NCBI GenBank assembly: GCA_009602725.1
Contig: WELB01000048.1
Location: 71,789 to 130,390, forward strand
Source of the DNA: Spirogloea muscicola
Lineage: Eukaryota > Streptophyta > Zygnematophyceae > Spirogloeales > Spirogloeaceae
Length of the DNA stretch: 58,602 bases
Direction: 5' to 3'
Below the pieces are notes generated by a model, which had not been told where the DNA came from, made no database searches, and was given only the letters and a program-made list of their open reading frames with translations. The translations under genes were made by a program, and so were the position numbers. Shown piece by piece: positions 11,501 through 24,383 of this stretch. The stretch's first letter is position 1. Every line of letters begins with the position of its first letter.

Positions 11501-14280
11501 TGCATGAGTTGGCCAAAATTTTGGGGAGCAACCTTAGCGAATCACACCTCCTCCCTGCCTTCTTCACTTTGACCGAAGATGTAGATGAGGTCGTTGACAT
11601 TCCAAAGCTTTGCTTGCACCAGCCTTACCAGCCAAATATTAGCTTCTTGAGTGGTATCACTCAGGACGTGTACTGTAGATGTTATCGACTCTACTCATAT
11701 CAAGCACCAGCACTGATGTCGGACTTGTATGCTGTGAAACAGGTGAGACCAGGGCTTCTGAAAAATCTGGTGAACTTTGTGGAGGTACTGCCCAGGAAAT
11801 GCAGGGCCCAAAGTCTTCGTTTACTACGAGATGTACCCTGGAGGTCAGAAGGACAAGAGCAGCAAGCGAAATTTTCGGAGCGGGTTGTCAAATGCAGCAG
11901 CCTCTGGAGCCTTCGGACAGTTCTTGCTGAGTACGAGTTGCAACTATCATCAACAAGCCCACAACATTTTGTGTTCAGCACGCAATCATCAGCCTCAGAT
12001 AACATCTGACAATAATCAAGTGGTTCTGATGGAAACGCTGTTATTACCTGTAGTAGGGTCCACCATCTCTATCACCGATTGAAATATGCAATGCGTGCAG
12101 CCAGCTGGACGACTTGGCGAGATTGCTGGACCCATCAGAAGTGAAGTCGATACTTGTCCCTTTCGCTCTCCAACTTTGCAGGTAGCTGCATTTGCGGAGA
12201 CCATTGCCAACTTCATGGCAGCAGCAGTTGTTGAGCAGTGGACATAGGTAGATGTGTTTCCCATTTCCCATAGCAAGTGTGCACAAAGACAGGTGGCTGT
12301 GGACGCGCACTGTTCGCGTTTCAACCGTGTATCTGAGTTTGTTGTCGACTTGTATGACAGAGACCCTGTGGCAGGAGTCCGCAATGACGCAGCTAGGCAG
12401 GTATGTAGCTGACATGAGGCTGTCACATCAGACTTAGAAAATTGAGTGATCTACATCGGAAAGCTATTGGCAGCTCAATAGATGAGCCTGTCTGGTCCAG
12501 AAAATCACAATGAATCAGATTGAATCAGAACCAATGCCAACCAGATAATCTAATTCTTGAAGCATTCCAGCGAATGACTTGGATGCCGACGTCTTGCTCC
12601 AGCTTGGAGGTCTAATTTTATACTTATCTCAAGTGAGCGATGGCGACGTGCACCTGACATCCATCCTCGACCAAACCCGCCTCCTCTCCACAAGTAACAA
12701 CTTCCGAGATCGACAGACGTGAGTGCAGCTTGATTAGCTACTAAAGCAGTCTGGGACGTCTCACATTGATCATGTGCTCTTGCCTGGCCAGCACGTTCAA
12801 TTAGCTTGTCAAAGATAGTTGCACATTCTCCACAGTCCTGTCCTCAGTAAAGAGGAGAATGTTTGAGTCATTGCACAGCTGCCTTAAGGTGTATTGCTAG
12901 TGATTGCTCTGCCACTTGCAGAAGCCGAATGTCAACAGCCACTGAGCCACTGTGCTACCATGGTAGTGACCCTATGTACATCGTTTGCTATGATGACCAG
13001 CTTTGGCCTGTCTGACCTGCATTCTGTCCTCCTGCAGATTTGTTGCAGTATGCTCGCAACTCACTCCATTATTTACTTGCGAGAGACTTGGACAGCAGAT
13101 TCTTCCCTCCCTTCTCCAGCTTGCCAAGGTATCAAGCGAAGGCTAACAGTAATTTCCAAGGCCGCATGATATGTCAGAGCAAGGAATTTAGTTTCTTAGT
13201 TCTGAACCTTGTTTCAATCAGAAAATCTGGAGCAGTCAGCCACTAGTCTGGAGATCACAACAGCGGTCATGAGTCGTACTTGCAGGACAAGGTAGCCAAC
13301 ATTAGGATCGTCACAGCGAGGCTGTTTATGGAGCAAGTGGCATCTCATGGTGGGGTTCTATCCACCGGTGGCATTCCTATGCATCATGCTCATCGCTGCA
13401 TCATGCACAGCTGCTGGCCACTGCATCCAGAAAAATTCTAACAGATCATAACCTTCTAATGCTCCTGAATGTTATTGTTCTGTTCTTGCATCGTGATACT
13501 TCGAAATAGTCTTGTCATGCTTGCCAATTGCGATCGAATTTCTGCAGAATCGTTAGCTAAGCTGCACTGCACGAAGGCCATCCTGCACCAGCTCCTACAG
13601 GACACAGACCGTGATGTAGCTTTCTACACACTGCAAGCCCAACACCTCCTGCAGTTTGACTCCTCTGGTACTTCCGACTACCAAGCACATGCTCTACACT
13701 TTGCATCAGCTTGATGAAGCACATATTAAGTTCTTCATCATCGGTCAACTGCATTAGCTTTCGTTAGTATAGCAATCAATCGGCCCCTCTCTCCCTCGCT
13801 ATTTCATCTCCCGCCTGTCCTCCCTCCCCCCCCTCTTCCCCCTCCTGCCTCTCATGCATTTATGCGCAGGCATTGCGTACATTTACAGTACTCTTGGTAT
13901 ATGTTTTGCATAAACTCACAGATATGGAGAACGTCATAGGAAGCTGTCAAGAGGATAGCAGTACGATGGAGTCAGGCGATAACGCCAAGTCAGCTGAGCG
14001 GCCCTCTGGAGGTTGCTTGGATGGCAACCCAGAAGCAGGTTTTACACCTGAGAGTGAGGCAGGCACTGCTCATACCAAGGCTACAGCAATGCCGTCATTG
14101 AAGCCAGATGACAGGTTTTCAGACTTCTTGATGAGCTTCAGGGCGATGAGGAAGCGGAGCCTGCTCATCCACCCTGCCCCAATTGCGATTGTCAAACCCC
14201 GCCAGCGGATCACAGCATCCTTCCTGGGAGCTGCCGCATCCGCCCTCTCTGGCTACTTGGTCACAGTCGGGCAGCAATGA
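8553..14280 (+). CDS. HEAT-repeat protein, PP4 regulatory subunit 1 (PPP4R1)-like
   Basis: Many short exons encode HEAT-like helices typical of PPP4R1, the scaffold that regulates protein phosphatase 4. Exons I can support: 8553-8721 (EPEIRQALANQLPQLA), 9211-9357, 9543-9645 (DSEFRVRK), 10214-10370 (SDSVWAVRTACAEGIV), 10556-10629 (STWVRDAAFQMLGPL), 10768-10850, 11471-11580 (EAVRRSLAYSLHELAKILG), about 11742-11830 (VRPGLLKNLVNFVEVLPR), 12101-12176 (VKSILVPFALQLC), about 12290-12400, 13036-13130 (FVAVCSQLTPLF), 13288-13354 (DKVANIRIVTARLF), 13552-13660 and 13870-14280 (C-terminal tail, stop 14278-14280). The motifs line up in order with the family. The start is not resolved and may lie upstream of 8553. 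Some middle exons (9000-9200, 9810-9880) are tentative. Confidence 0.7.
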
Positions 14281-14940
14281 CGAGGCTACGTGCTCTTCTC
14301 ATTATGCCGCTAGTTGCGGGTCTGCTAATGAGCGCCTAGAATTTTTGGAACTGAGACAAACCTTAGTAGCTTTGTATATTACATTTGTGGCTTAGTCTTG
14401 GAGTACCTTAGCGTGCCCACATGAGTCGCCAGCATCAGCTTTTCCCAACTACTCAGCTTGCGTATGAGCACCTTGCCGAAAGTGTAGATATAGTGAATGC
14501 TTGCAAGCACCGGTTATAATTTGAGCATGCAGCAACCGATGTAACACCAGCCTCAAGCACGTCGTGGCCACAGGATACGGCCTATCTGTTGGTTGGCAGG
14601 CGCATTTTGGCGTGGTTGTAAACTGGATGTTGCCCCCTCGATTATAAGCCAGTGCGCATCCTTAGAGTAAATTGCAGTGCGTCTGCCAAAGAAAGCCCGC
14701 AGGGAAGGACGTGTCTGAGATGTGGAGGACATGGAGGAACCCAAGCAGCTGCGTTTGAGCAGGCGAGGGTTGCAAAGCAAATAAGTCCAGCGGCACAGAC
14801 TACGAAGTCTCTGGTGCTGTTGCTAGAGGCAGCAGAGAGAGAGCGAGAAAGAGAGGTTCTTCTGCGAATGAGCAGTGCTAGAGGCAGGAAAGGGGAGGGG
14901 AAGAGTGTGTGTGCGAGAGAAGGAAGCTCTTCCAATCTAG

Positions 14941-15890
14941 TCAGTGGCTGTGTTAGGCCAGCCCAAAAAGAATGTGTGTATGTGAGAGAGAGTGAGAGAG
15001 AGGGCAAAGTAAGAGACAGACAGACAGAGGTTCTTCCACAAAGGAGACAGGGAAAAGAGACCGCGATTGGCGCTATACTTGGACCTTGCCGTGGAGCGCC
15101 CACTGCGTGTGAAGACTGCGGCGCTCGTCCCAGAGAGGAGGCTCCGATCCCCGCACATGGGTCAGCGCGGCGTCAGTCCCTGCGCCTGCGCCTGCGCCGG
15201 CAGCCTCTCAGCGGCAGCGGATGGCCTTCCGTCGCCGGCCGCCGCCGCCGGTCCCGCCGCGGCCGCCGCGGCCTGCGCCGCAGCCAAGCGGGCCTCATAC
15301 GCCTCCAGCTGGTCGTAGTAGGTGTCCCAGACGCACGGCGCGCAGCCGCCGCCGCAGCAGTCGTCGGGGTCAGGCCTGTCCGGCGGCGAGCCTGGCGCAG
15401 CTTCCCGCTCCGCCGCCGCCATGGCGCGGCGGCGGCGGCAGCGGCCTCAGCCGGAGGCGCCGCTGCCGGCTGGGGGGCTGCCGGCGGTGCCCAACCAGAC
15501 GCCCGGGCTCCAAGGGAAGAGCGCATGAAATGAAAAGGAGGCCAATTCAAGCCAATACAGCGTTCAAGCGGAGTCTAGGGCAAATCAAACGGGGAAGAAG
15601 GCGCAGCGGTGCACATCAAGTGAAAGGGAGGCCAATTCGAGCCAAGGCATTGCTAGGCAGAAAGAGAGCAAGCGCGGCCAGATTAACTGGTAGCTGGGAG
15701 AGGCCAGCCCAAAAGACTGGACAAGGTCTGAAGGAGTCGGAGTGCTAAGGACTGAGACAGCAGTAAGCGAACTCTCAGTAACCTCTCGTCAGTAGATGCA
15801 AGTCTGAGTAGCTAGCAGGCGGAAAGACGTCGCCCTGACGGAAGCCGGAGGCCGCCGCCAGAGCGCGGCCTGNGGCGGAGCCCCGCCGCC
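14941..15890 (-). mobile_element. F2 LINE 3' ends (minus strand) with RB repeats
   Basis: 15885-15775 on the minus strand encodes GRALAAASGFRQGD and then SYSDLHLLTRGY with stop at 15775-15777. The 3' UTR continues to the hairpin at about 15692-15710. A second hairpin half-copy lies at 14946-14963, next to the phrase CCCAAAAAGAATG. RB repeats lie at 15527-15566 and 15607-15650. Between them, 15060-15530 is a GC-rich CGG/GCC tract without a supported gene. The element ends about 50 bp before the first supported exon of the glycosyltransferase gene. Confidence 0.65.
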
Positions 15891-15941
15891 GCCGCCGCCT
15901 TCGGCCGCCGGTGGCCGGCTGCCGGCTCACCACCCGGCGCT

Positions 15942-18728
15942 GTGGCCCTGGATGATGGCGCCCTGGACGCCATGCAGGCTGCAGGGGTCGATGATCCGCC
16001 AATCCCTGCCGCCGAGCCAGCGCCGGGCCCTGCTACGTCCCGTGGGCCTTCGCCGCCGCGAGCGGCTGCAGGCAGCGGCCGCCGCGGCGACTCCCTGACC
16101 TGGACGGCGGCTGCGGAGGCCAGGATCTTCGGCGAGCTGGACCGCCTTCAGCATCCGAGCGCCTGCGACCGCCCCGACGTCAAGTTCCTCGCCGTCCAGA
16201 TGGACGTCAGCGGTGAGCTAGTGACGTCTCTCGGGCTACAGTCTGACTCGTCAAATCCAATGATCAGGCACAATGATCAGATCCACATGCATGCCGGACG
16301 TTGTGTAGTATCGAGATGTTATTGTTGTACCACTGCGGTCTGCTCAGCGACTGATGCTCGGTGTCAGATTGCCGTGGTTGGCTCGCTGACGACGATCCGC
16401 ACCAGGCCTCATGTGGAACTTCCAGTCCTTCGTGAGGGCCCTGCTGCTGGGACTGCAGCTGAACAGGACTGTGGTTCCAGTGGCCCTGCCGCCGGGCCTA
16501 CCGCAGTGGCAGTACGCCGCATTCTTCGGCTGCGACAACATGCACCTAGGATGCTTCTTTCCCAACATCACTTCCTGCTGGCTGCCTGCAAAGCATCAGG
16601 TACTCATCAAGCCGGTCATGCCACACTGCAGCTCACGAGAGCACCTCCAAGTCTTGATAACCGTTGCTTTAGGCCGCACTTGTTGGACAAGGATGCTGAG
16701 ATCAGGACATGCGAAACGAGCGGCCCACCAAGACTTCTAACACATACGAATATGGGGCACATGCGGATGTCAGGCAGCTGCACTTACCATAAGGAATCAA
16801 ATATCAACTAAGCGGGAGCTAATCGAATTGATGTGCAGGAGCTCAGTGATGAGCCTGCGTTTACATGGAACTTCACTTGTGCCAGTTCTCAGTACGATGT
16901 TGCCAATGGAAGCCAACCTCACGGGTGCTCGCCCCTGCAAAATGCACTCCGGGTTAAGCAGCATAAGATCTTGCACTTGCATCCCATGAACGGAGTCTAT
17001 CCTGGCTGGCTTCCTCAAGTAGGACCTCTGAGTGTTTGGGAGGAGCTGGTAGCTGCAGGAGCCATTGTGACTATGAAGTGAGTACAGTCCTCTTTCATTT
17101 CAGTGAATTCAGAATAAGCCTTCTGGAATTCTGCCATCTGACAAAGATCTATCACCTTTTTAGTAGTCATACTACTTATCGCAGCTAAGCCTCATAATAC
17201 TTTCTGTTCAACAGCGACAGGCCTCCCCCAGATTTGCAGGCACTCAGGCCGCAGCAGCCCATCTTCTTCTTCCACGCAGTCATTAGCAGGTGGCTATTCA
17301 GGCCCACGGTTGACATCCAGCAACTGGCACGATTGATCATAGAACAGCACCCAGGATGGCGGCCACCTGTTGCAGCTGTCCACATTCGCAGGACAGACAA
17401 GAGAAAGGAAGGTAACAAGCCATACCCACAAAGAGACCACAATTACAATCTGCTTGACTTGTGGTGCAGCATCTGTTGCGATGCCACGAGCACTGTTGGC
17501 GACTTCCGTGGTCGTACGTTAGTTCGCCATGACTGACCTTGTTGATACGTGGAACAAGCTGACCCAGTCACCCAGTGGCCACACAGACCCGTTCTGGGCA
17601 CATCATGGCCAGAAGTACCGCAGCATCCAATCTTATCTGGAAGCTGTGAAAAGCCTTGAAGGGCTGCAGAATAAGACTTTTGAGTCACTTTTTCTGCTCA
17701 GTGACAGGTAATTGTTCCACAAACCATCAGGCTTGGTTCCAAGTTGCACATGAAGGGGCAGATGCTGTAGTCCTGACGATGAAGCACTCCAAATTCTCAC
17801 AAGCTCCTGCCTTTGTAAGTATATACTGCACTTTGACGATGAAAGTCTTCAGTCTGAGATTCTGGACTTGATGATCCTGCTCCTCAGTGAGGTTGTGGTA
17901 AAGAACATCACCACCGTGGCGCCAGACTATTATGGACTGCGGCCTACAACTACGATTCTGTACAATAAAATGCTGGACAGATCAGTGATAGAGGAGGTCA
18001 GCAAGCTATGGCATGCTTGCTTTCTGACGCTGCCCTTACTGTAAGGTTGCTGGCATTGCTGGAGCTTTCTGACAACACTGTCACCCTTGCAGAATGGAGG
18101 TCACGTTGATGTCCCGCATAATCTCAAACTCAATGTGACGAACCACTTCCTGGCCACTTTACAGGCGATGCTAAGTGTCACAGGTTGTTACTCTTGCTTA
18201 AACAGGCCTGCATGTTCTTAATGAATGCCTACAAGACAAATGGTGCGAGTGTCAAACTTCTGGCTCAACGTAGACTGAGCCCTGTTCATAATCAACTCGT
18301 CTTATGCCGGATGTCAGTGGCTGACTTGACCCTTGGTGCAGATGCTGCGGTGGGAACACTTTCATCCAACGTATTCAGGGTCATCATGCAACTCATTGGA
18401 GGCAAGGTGAGGTGTGAACAAGTGACAGCTGGTGGAGGGCTGCTCGGCATCTCACTCGATGAGGCTGAAGGGGGCTGGCAAGGGTAGGCTGCAGACCAAG
18501 CGTTGATGAAGATGCTAGGCAGCCTGTACTATTGCTTGATGCTCATGGCAGTCTTTGACCAGTGTGGGCACTAGTTATTGAGTACAGATCTGAGGACATC
18601 CTTGTACAAACTGCTGCATGTCATTGCTTGAATGCATTATCATGCACCTTGCACTTCAGGACTGGGACAAGCCAAGCATCGACTTTGACATGAACAGTCT
18701 GTCCAAGGCTATCCTTCTTCTGACCTGA
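15942..18728 (+). CDS. Alpha-1,6-fucosyltransferase-like glycosyltransferase (GT23 / FUT8-NodZ type)
   Basis: Supported exons: about 15942-16212 (GELDRLQHPSACDRP), 16406-16599 (WNFQSFVRALLLGLQLNRT), 16839-17077, 17215-17411, about 17530-17706, 17886-17996, 18093-about 18126, about 18318-18404 and 18659-18728 (stop 18726-18728). The diagnostic donor-binding motif HIRRTDK is at about 17382-17402. The late motif ADLTLGADAAVGTLSSNV matches the family's D-x-L...TFSSNV loop. Such enzymes transfer fucose from GDP-fucose, usually in the Golgi. I could not phase the junction after the HIRRTDK exon, so a small exon may be missing. The N-terminus is Ala/Pro-rich, begins next to an N at 15873, and may be incomplete. 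The acceptor substrate cannot be told from sequence. Confidence 0.6.
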
Positions 18729-18749
18729 TATAGTCTGCGCTGATGGGCT

Positions 18750-20065
18750 GCCGAGTGTCACATGTGAAACCCACTAGCCCAACTACACTGATCTTACACT
18801 CGTGCAGCAATGGCTGCACAAAGGGCCTCCAGCTATTGACTTGTTGTTTGGGCCCCACATATTGAGCCACGGTGGTGGGGCTCCACCGAGCAGAAGGGGC
18901 CCAAGTCTGTGATGCCGCTACTAAGCTTGCCCAGCTATGGCTTCCGACTCTATCCTGTCTGCGACAGCCGTGGTCGACTTCCACGTCCTGCATTGGGAGC
19001 GGGCCTCGTTACCGACAGTCTTTCATGAGAAACATGGAGCACGGGCTAAGGAGCCCATCTGTGGACGGTGGCCCATCTCCAGAGCCTCCCCCGTTCCTCC
19101 CCCTCCGACCACTTGTCTGCGCTGCCTGCCGCAGCGGGGCTGGCAGCTGAAAGCCCTCGGGAGACGCAAAGAGCATCTGCAGGGGCTGCTCAGTAAGGAG
19201 GAGAATGTCAAGGGAGATCCAGCTCCTGCAGCGGCTATATGGGCCATACAGCAAGCATACAAGGTAATCTTCAAGGCATCACCCCTCAAGAAGGTAAGCA
19301 TTCCCAGTAGCAACGGCTTGCATTAAGAAGACACAGAAGACCTAGCAGAGATGTCGCAAGGTAAAAGGGCCTCACAGAAAGAGACGGAAGGTTGGCCCAG
19401 GGCGTGGTGCAGGCAGCGTGGCCAGATGACGTTCTCTCCAGGGGCCCGTTTTCTTCATTCTCTTTGAAGGCGGTGGGGCTGGCTGGAGGTGCCGTGGCAA
19501 CTGCATCCATAGGCCCCTCAAGGACTGGCTCGGGTAGTCTGTCTGACCTGGCACTCCTGCCACGTACATGGGTTTGTGTCAATCTCGAGAGGCAATGGTC
19601 AGGAACTAACCTGAATTCGTTGTAAGTTAGTTATAAACGTCTGCTGAGGCCTGTAGGTGTCAAAGAATCTGCAGATGCTGATTTGCAGACATAGCAAGCC
19701 CCTTAGCAGCGACGGCCAACGTTTATCACCTCCTCAACACTTCTGTGGCTTCCAGAGCGAGCCTCTTGGCCAGTGTCTGCATTGCACCGAGAGGTTTCTC
19801 GCCTTCCTGGTCCAGTACTGCAGCATCCTCATCCTGTATCCAGAAAACGATTGCTGCTCCAGCTGCTGGGCAAAGCGGGCTGGTACAGCTTGACTGATGA
19901 TATATGGTCATGAAGCACCAGGTGATGCATTCCAAGGACACTAAATGCAATTGGAGCACTAAAGGGTGGACATAGATGAGTGGCATGAGTACCTCAGCTT
20001 TGGGTCGCCTTCGTGGCGTAACCGTCGGGGAATCATTGGTCACCATTTCCTCTCCACTCAGAACG
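18750..20065 (-). other. Possible exons downstream of MYB3R (minus strand), unassigned
   Basis: Several minus-strand stretches look coding by composition but I cannot join them. They are 19850-19726 (QDEDAAVLDQEGEKPLGA, ALEATEVLRR), about 20060-19985 (SGEEMVTNDSPTVTPRRRPK), about 19550-19430 (EPVLEGPMDAVATAPP, KENEENGPLERTSSG) and about 19245-19160 (LLLTEQPLQMLFASPEGF). They could be the 3' exons of the MYB3R gene, whose plant relatives have a further C-terminal conserved block, or a separate gene. They end close to the stop of the convergent glycosyltransferase. Confidence 0.35.
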
Positions 20066-20223
20066 CTGTTGAAACTGTACAAGTGCAATTCATAATGTGC
20101 TGACTTAGGGGAGAGTGTCGTTGACCATTGCAGATGATGATGTGCCTTGTCAACAAGTGGCAAGGTTGCAGAAGGTAGGATTGCAACTGGAGGTCATGAA
20201 AATGCAGGTCATCAGCACGTTGC

Positions 20224-23200
20224 TTACAATGTCTCTCCTTCAGAATCATGGCTGCTGCGCGAGGAGTTCCTGAGTAGGGGCTCCGCAGCAATGGCCATGG
20301 CCGCCACTGTGGCAGACCCGCAAGGCGTGAGGGGCGTTGTCCAGCCCGGCGAGGAGCTGAGAAACGGCGCTACGACGGCCAGCTCGCCCTCGACAGCCAG
20401 GCCCCCACCCTCGGAGGCACCGAGCCGCAAGAGGAGCCCGTCGGCCCGCGAGACCTTCACGCCAGGCGCCTGTCCGCCAAGGCTGGTCGGGCTTGCCATG
20501 AGGAGCCTGCCTGCCGCCTCGGGCGAGAAGATGGATGCAAGGAAGCTGCCGGACGGCTGCCTGTTCAGAAGCTGCTCCGTCAGCACCGACGCCTGCGCGC
20601 CGCCAACGCTCGCAACCTGCACCGCTGGCTGTGCCAGGACTTGGCCTTGCTTCCTTCCGCCGCCCCCGCCGCCGGCACTGCCAGCGCCACCGCCACCGCC
20701 TCTGTAGCCCCGACCACCAGCCGACCCGCCTGCCTCGCTGGACTCCCACAAGTTCTGGTCCCACAGGTGCCGCCGCCCGCCTACACTACCGGCAGCGCCC
20801 AGCTTGCCGCTACCACCATTGCCGTCACCTCGCCGCCGCTTGGTCTCCCTGCTCCTCCCTGGGCGCACTGGGCTCGCATCCAGCGACCCATTTGCGCCTC
20901 TGCCCTTGCCTCCGCTGCCGCCGCCCAGCTGCTGGTACTCATACCGCCCATCCTTGGCTGTCACCAGCATGGCACTCTTGTTGAGGAGGTTGTATGAGGG
21001 CGACACCAGCAGTGTGGGCCGTGCGAGCGAGGCGACAGTGGCCGCAGCAGCAACGTCTGCGTCTTCCTCCTCGTCGTCTGGCGCCTCCTTGCGCCCATCT
21101 TTAGATGGCAGCGTCCGCCCCACCTCAGCCTGCTCGCCATCTGGTAGCAGCCGGTCCGCCTCCAGAATGTCCATTGGGGACGAGGTCTTCATCTCCATCT
21201 TCCCTTCCTTGTCCTCAAAGGTGAGCCTTGCTACGGCGTCCTCCGCTAGAGCGGAAGGCCTGGCAGCCTCCCCGACCCTCTCGCCTGTGGCCGCAGTGCA
21301 ACCAGGGCTTCCTCCATAGCCTCCTGGCGACGCAACCCGTCGCGAGCGAACAAGAATAGACGGAGTCCGCCCGAAGGTCCTTGCAGCACTTCGGAGCATC
21401 GACTGAGGGCTGCTATCTGGCAGCGCCCGAAACGGCGAAGGCGTCGGGAGCTGTGGCAGCGGGGAGCTGAGGTGGAGGGAGGAGATAACGCCCCGAGTCT
21501 GCAGCGGCGAGAACTGCAGCCGGGTTGGGTCAACGTCAAGGGCCACCGCAAAGTCCGCGAATGGCGAGAGCGTGGATGGCGACGCTGCTCCGACCCCCGA
21601 CAGTCCGGCCTCGTGCGCTGCTGCTGATGCGCCTACTGCAAGGGCCTCCACGCCGCCATCTAGCACATTGCTCACGCCATGCTGCCTTCCTACGTATTGA
21701 GCCTGTTCCTGCTCTCAAGACAGCACAAGGGGGATGGTCATCAAGCTGCCGCAAATGTCACAACAATTTTAACCGACATAGCAATCCTCGAAAGTTATCA
21801 ACATAGCAATCTAAGTAATCATCTTGAAGAACTTCACCTGAGTCAGCCTAAATATCACGAGCTGACAAGGGTGTGCTCTCAGCAGCGGGCTCACCTTCCC
21901 AGGGAAGCCCACAAAGTGCGCCTCCTTTCTCTCGGTGGCGCTGACGGCGGTGCCATAACGCAACACCGGGCCTGTAAATCCAGGCGGTAGATACTGCAGG
22001 CCCTTGAAGCTTGGGAGCGACGGCAGGGCTTCCATCTTCTCGCCACCTGCCCTGCCAGCAGCTGCCGCACGACCAATGGCCTCGCTGCTTCTGGCCTTTG
22101 CAGCCACTGGCGCACCAGCTGCCGTAGGCACTGGTGCCGGAGGTATGCTGTCAAGGGTGTACATCGCCATCGATAGCTGCACGGACGACACAGCTGCAGC
22201 AGACGAAGGCAGAGCTGTAGTGTGCTCGGTCTTGGCCGGGCTGCCGCAGAGGAAAGCAGCGCTGTCCCAAGCTGGCGCTGTAGAGGGGCCGGCATCACCG
22301 GCGACGGTGGTCCTGGGCCTCTGTGAGAGCGCCAGAGCTGCAGCTGGCATCTTCTTATGGCTCTTTCCAGGTAGCGCCTTGGTCTGCGGCCTCTGCGACG
22401 CAAACGCGTGACTGTGCACGGGCATCGCAGGCTGAGGAGCAGCCCTGGCGGTACTCGGTGCGAGGCCTCCCCCGCCAGCTTCGTTGCCGATTGCGGCTGC
22501 TTGAGGCTGGCCAGCGTCCCTCTGCTTGGCTGACTCGACCGCCAGAGAGGCCTCTGGAGCCGGCGCAGATGGTGCAGCCAAATGCCATGTGGACTGCACT
22601 GCCGGCTTGCCCTGCATCTCAGTAGCGATGCCGGAATGGGGCGCCAGCTGCGGCAAGCTCTGCAGCGGAGGCTGCGGCAAGCCCTGCAGTAGCGGCGGCT
22701 GCCAGTCCTCCCCACCACTCCTCGGGGCCACCAATTGCGGGATTGGTGGCAGCGCGGCATCAGGCTGCGAGTGCTGCAAAGGAGGCTGGCTCGCCTCGCC
22801 ATCCCAATCGCCGGGGAGCTGGCCGCCATTGGCCATCTCCGCCTGCGCCCCACAGCCGCCAAGTGCCGTGGTGCATCAGTCACTGCAATACGGCAATACT
22901 GCTCGCAAACGGTCCGCCGAAGGCATGCTGTGTTGCCGATACCTGGTACTTAGCCAGGGCCACCAGCACACGGTCGCTGGCTGACGACTCCACGTCGATG
23001 CGTTTCTTCATGCAGCTGTTCCAGTGATTCTTGATTGAGTTGTCCGTCCTGCACAACCAAGGTATGTAACGAGCGGCAAATGTGAGCCAGGACAAACTTC
23101 CACTTCCAGACCTTGCGAGGCGTCATGCCAGCAAGTTCAGCAGTGAAGCGGCACAGTGCGTCCAGTGCATGTTGCAAAGCACGCCAGGAGTGCATACCTG

Positions 23201-24176
23201 CCAGGCAGGAACTTGGCAATCTCGGCCCACTTGTTGCCGTACTGCCGGTGCGCTGCGATGAGTGCCAGGTCCTCCTCTTCGGACCATGCATCGCGCTTGA
23301 TTTCAGGATTGAGGTGGTTGTGCCACCTGGAGACAGGCACGACGACCTTTAGAGTGTCACGTAGCGTGACACCCATTTGCCATCCTCCTTGTAGCACTGA
23401 AGGAGCACAACTGCTGTGGCTAGCGCCATCAATTTGCCTTCTCCAGAGTAAGGCACCATAACTAATTGAGATGACTAGACTTGCATCATCTTCTTGTACT
23501 TGCTGTCTTTGCTCCTCAGAAAGTCTGCGCCAAAGACGTCAGCTTTTTCCTACAAAAGCAGCGATGCCGTAAAACTTATTTTTGACAAGAGTAATAAGGC
23601 GGACCTCTCACGGCACTGCTTGCCAATCCTCCCAGGTAGATTCTGGGCAATCAGAGACCATTTGCGCGCGCCGAGCTTCTCCACAAGGTCCGCGATACGC
23701 TCGTCCTCCTGCAGGTCGCATCATCTGTCAGCACTCCCAGCGAGACGGCAGGGACGGACGATCTTGATGCCAGGCTGCAGTGCGACCTTGCAAGAGCACC
23801 TTGTGGAGGGTGGTGTGTCTCACCTCCTTGGTCCAGGGACCCTTCACCAGGTCGGGATTGAGGACCTTCTGCCACCGGTGCAGGCACTGGACATCCGTGC
23901 GATCCGAAAAGAACTCCGCTGCCCCAGCCACCATATGTGTCTATGTCCAGTCAGCACAAACCCCCGCAGTGACACAGGACCTTAGCATGCCACAACGGCA
24001 CTGCTTCCCACCATGCAACAACTTTGAGTGTGCCAGGACAAGGGGGGTGGGGGGTGAGGAGGAGGGGGGAGGGGAGGGGAGGCGGTGTGAGGGGGGTTGG
24101 GATTACGAGGGGGCTCACCGATTTTCTTCCAGTTCTTGCCTTTGTAGCACTGCACCGCTCGGCGGAGAATCTCGTC
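20224..24176 (-). CDS. Three-repeat MYB transcription factor (MYB3R / R1R2R3)
   Basis: Exons (minus strand): 24119-24176 (DEILRRAVQCYKGKNWKKI), 23824-23918 (EFFSDRTDVQCLHRWQKV, LVKGPWTKE), 23605-23708 (EDERIADLVEKLGARKWSLI), 23198-23326 (WHNHLNPEIKRDAWSEEED), 22943-23048 (TDNSIKNHWNSCMKKRID), about 22887-21896, and about 21690-20224. The junctions are in phase and rebuild three contiguous MYB repeats with the regular tryptophans. This is the class that controls G2/M genes in plants and animals. The C-terminal part keeps a MYB3R-like block, SPFRALPDSSPQSMLRSAAR followed by GRTPSIL, and is otherwise Ala/Gly/Pro-rich. The start of R1 (W-T-x-EED) is missing and must lie upstream, probably in the N gap. 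The end at 20224 (SHDSEGETL-stop) may instead be an intron edge. Confidence 0.85.
24040..24100 (+). other. G-run tract inside a MYB3R intron
   Basis: Many runs of 3-6 G on the plus strand, so the pre-mRNA is C-rich in the intron between the two exons of MYB repeat 1. A run of G3+ tracts this dense could form a G-quadruplex on the non-template DNA strand. In the RNA it acts as a long pyrimidine tract. Confidence 0.5.
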
Positions 24177-24383
24177 CTGCAAAGCCGAGATGCAGCATGC
24201 CATGGGCAGCACCGAGTCAATCGTTCGTCTGGCGCATGATCTGGACCCTTTCTGATAGGTGCAGGAGATGCTTTGACCAGCAGGATTGGGGCCTCGTGAC
24301 GGTAAGCAGGATACCACCAGCATCTCAGAGTGCATCTAGAGGGGACATCTTCTGGCCTTTACAGCCACCTGGCTCCTGACCCA

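Noticed and set aside
20147-21319. Pro/Ser-rich plus-strand frames opposite the MYB3R C-terminus
   Set aside because: Antisense shadows of a GC-rich coding exon whose minus-strand frame contains MYB3R motifs.
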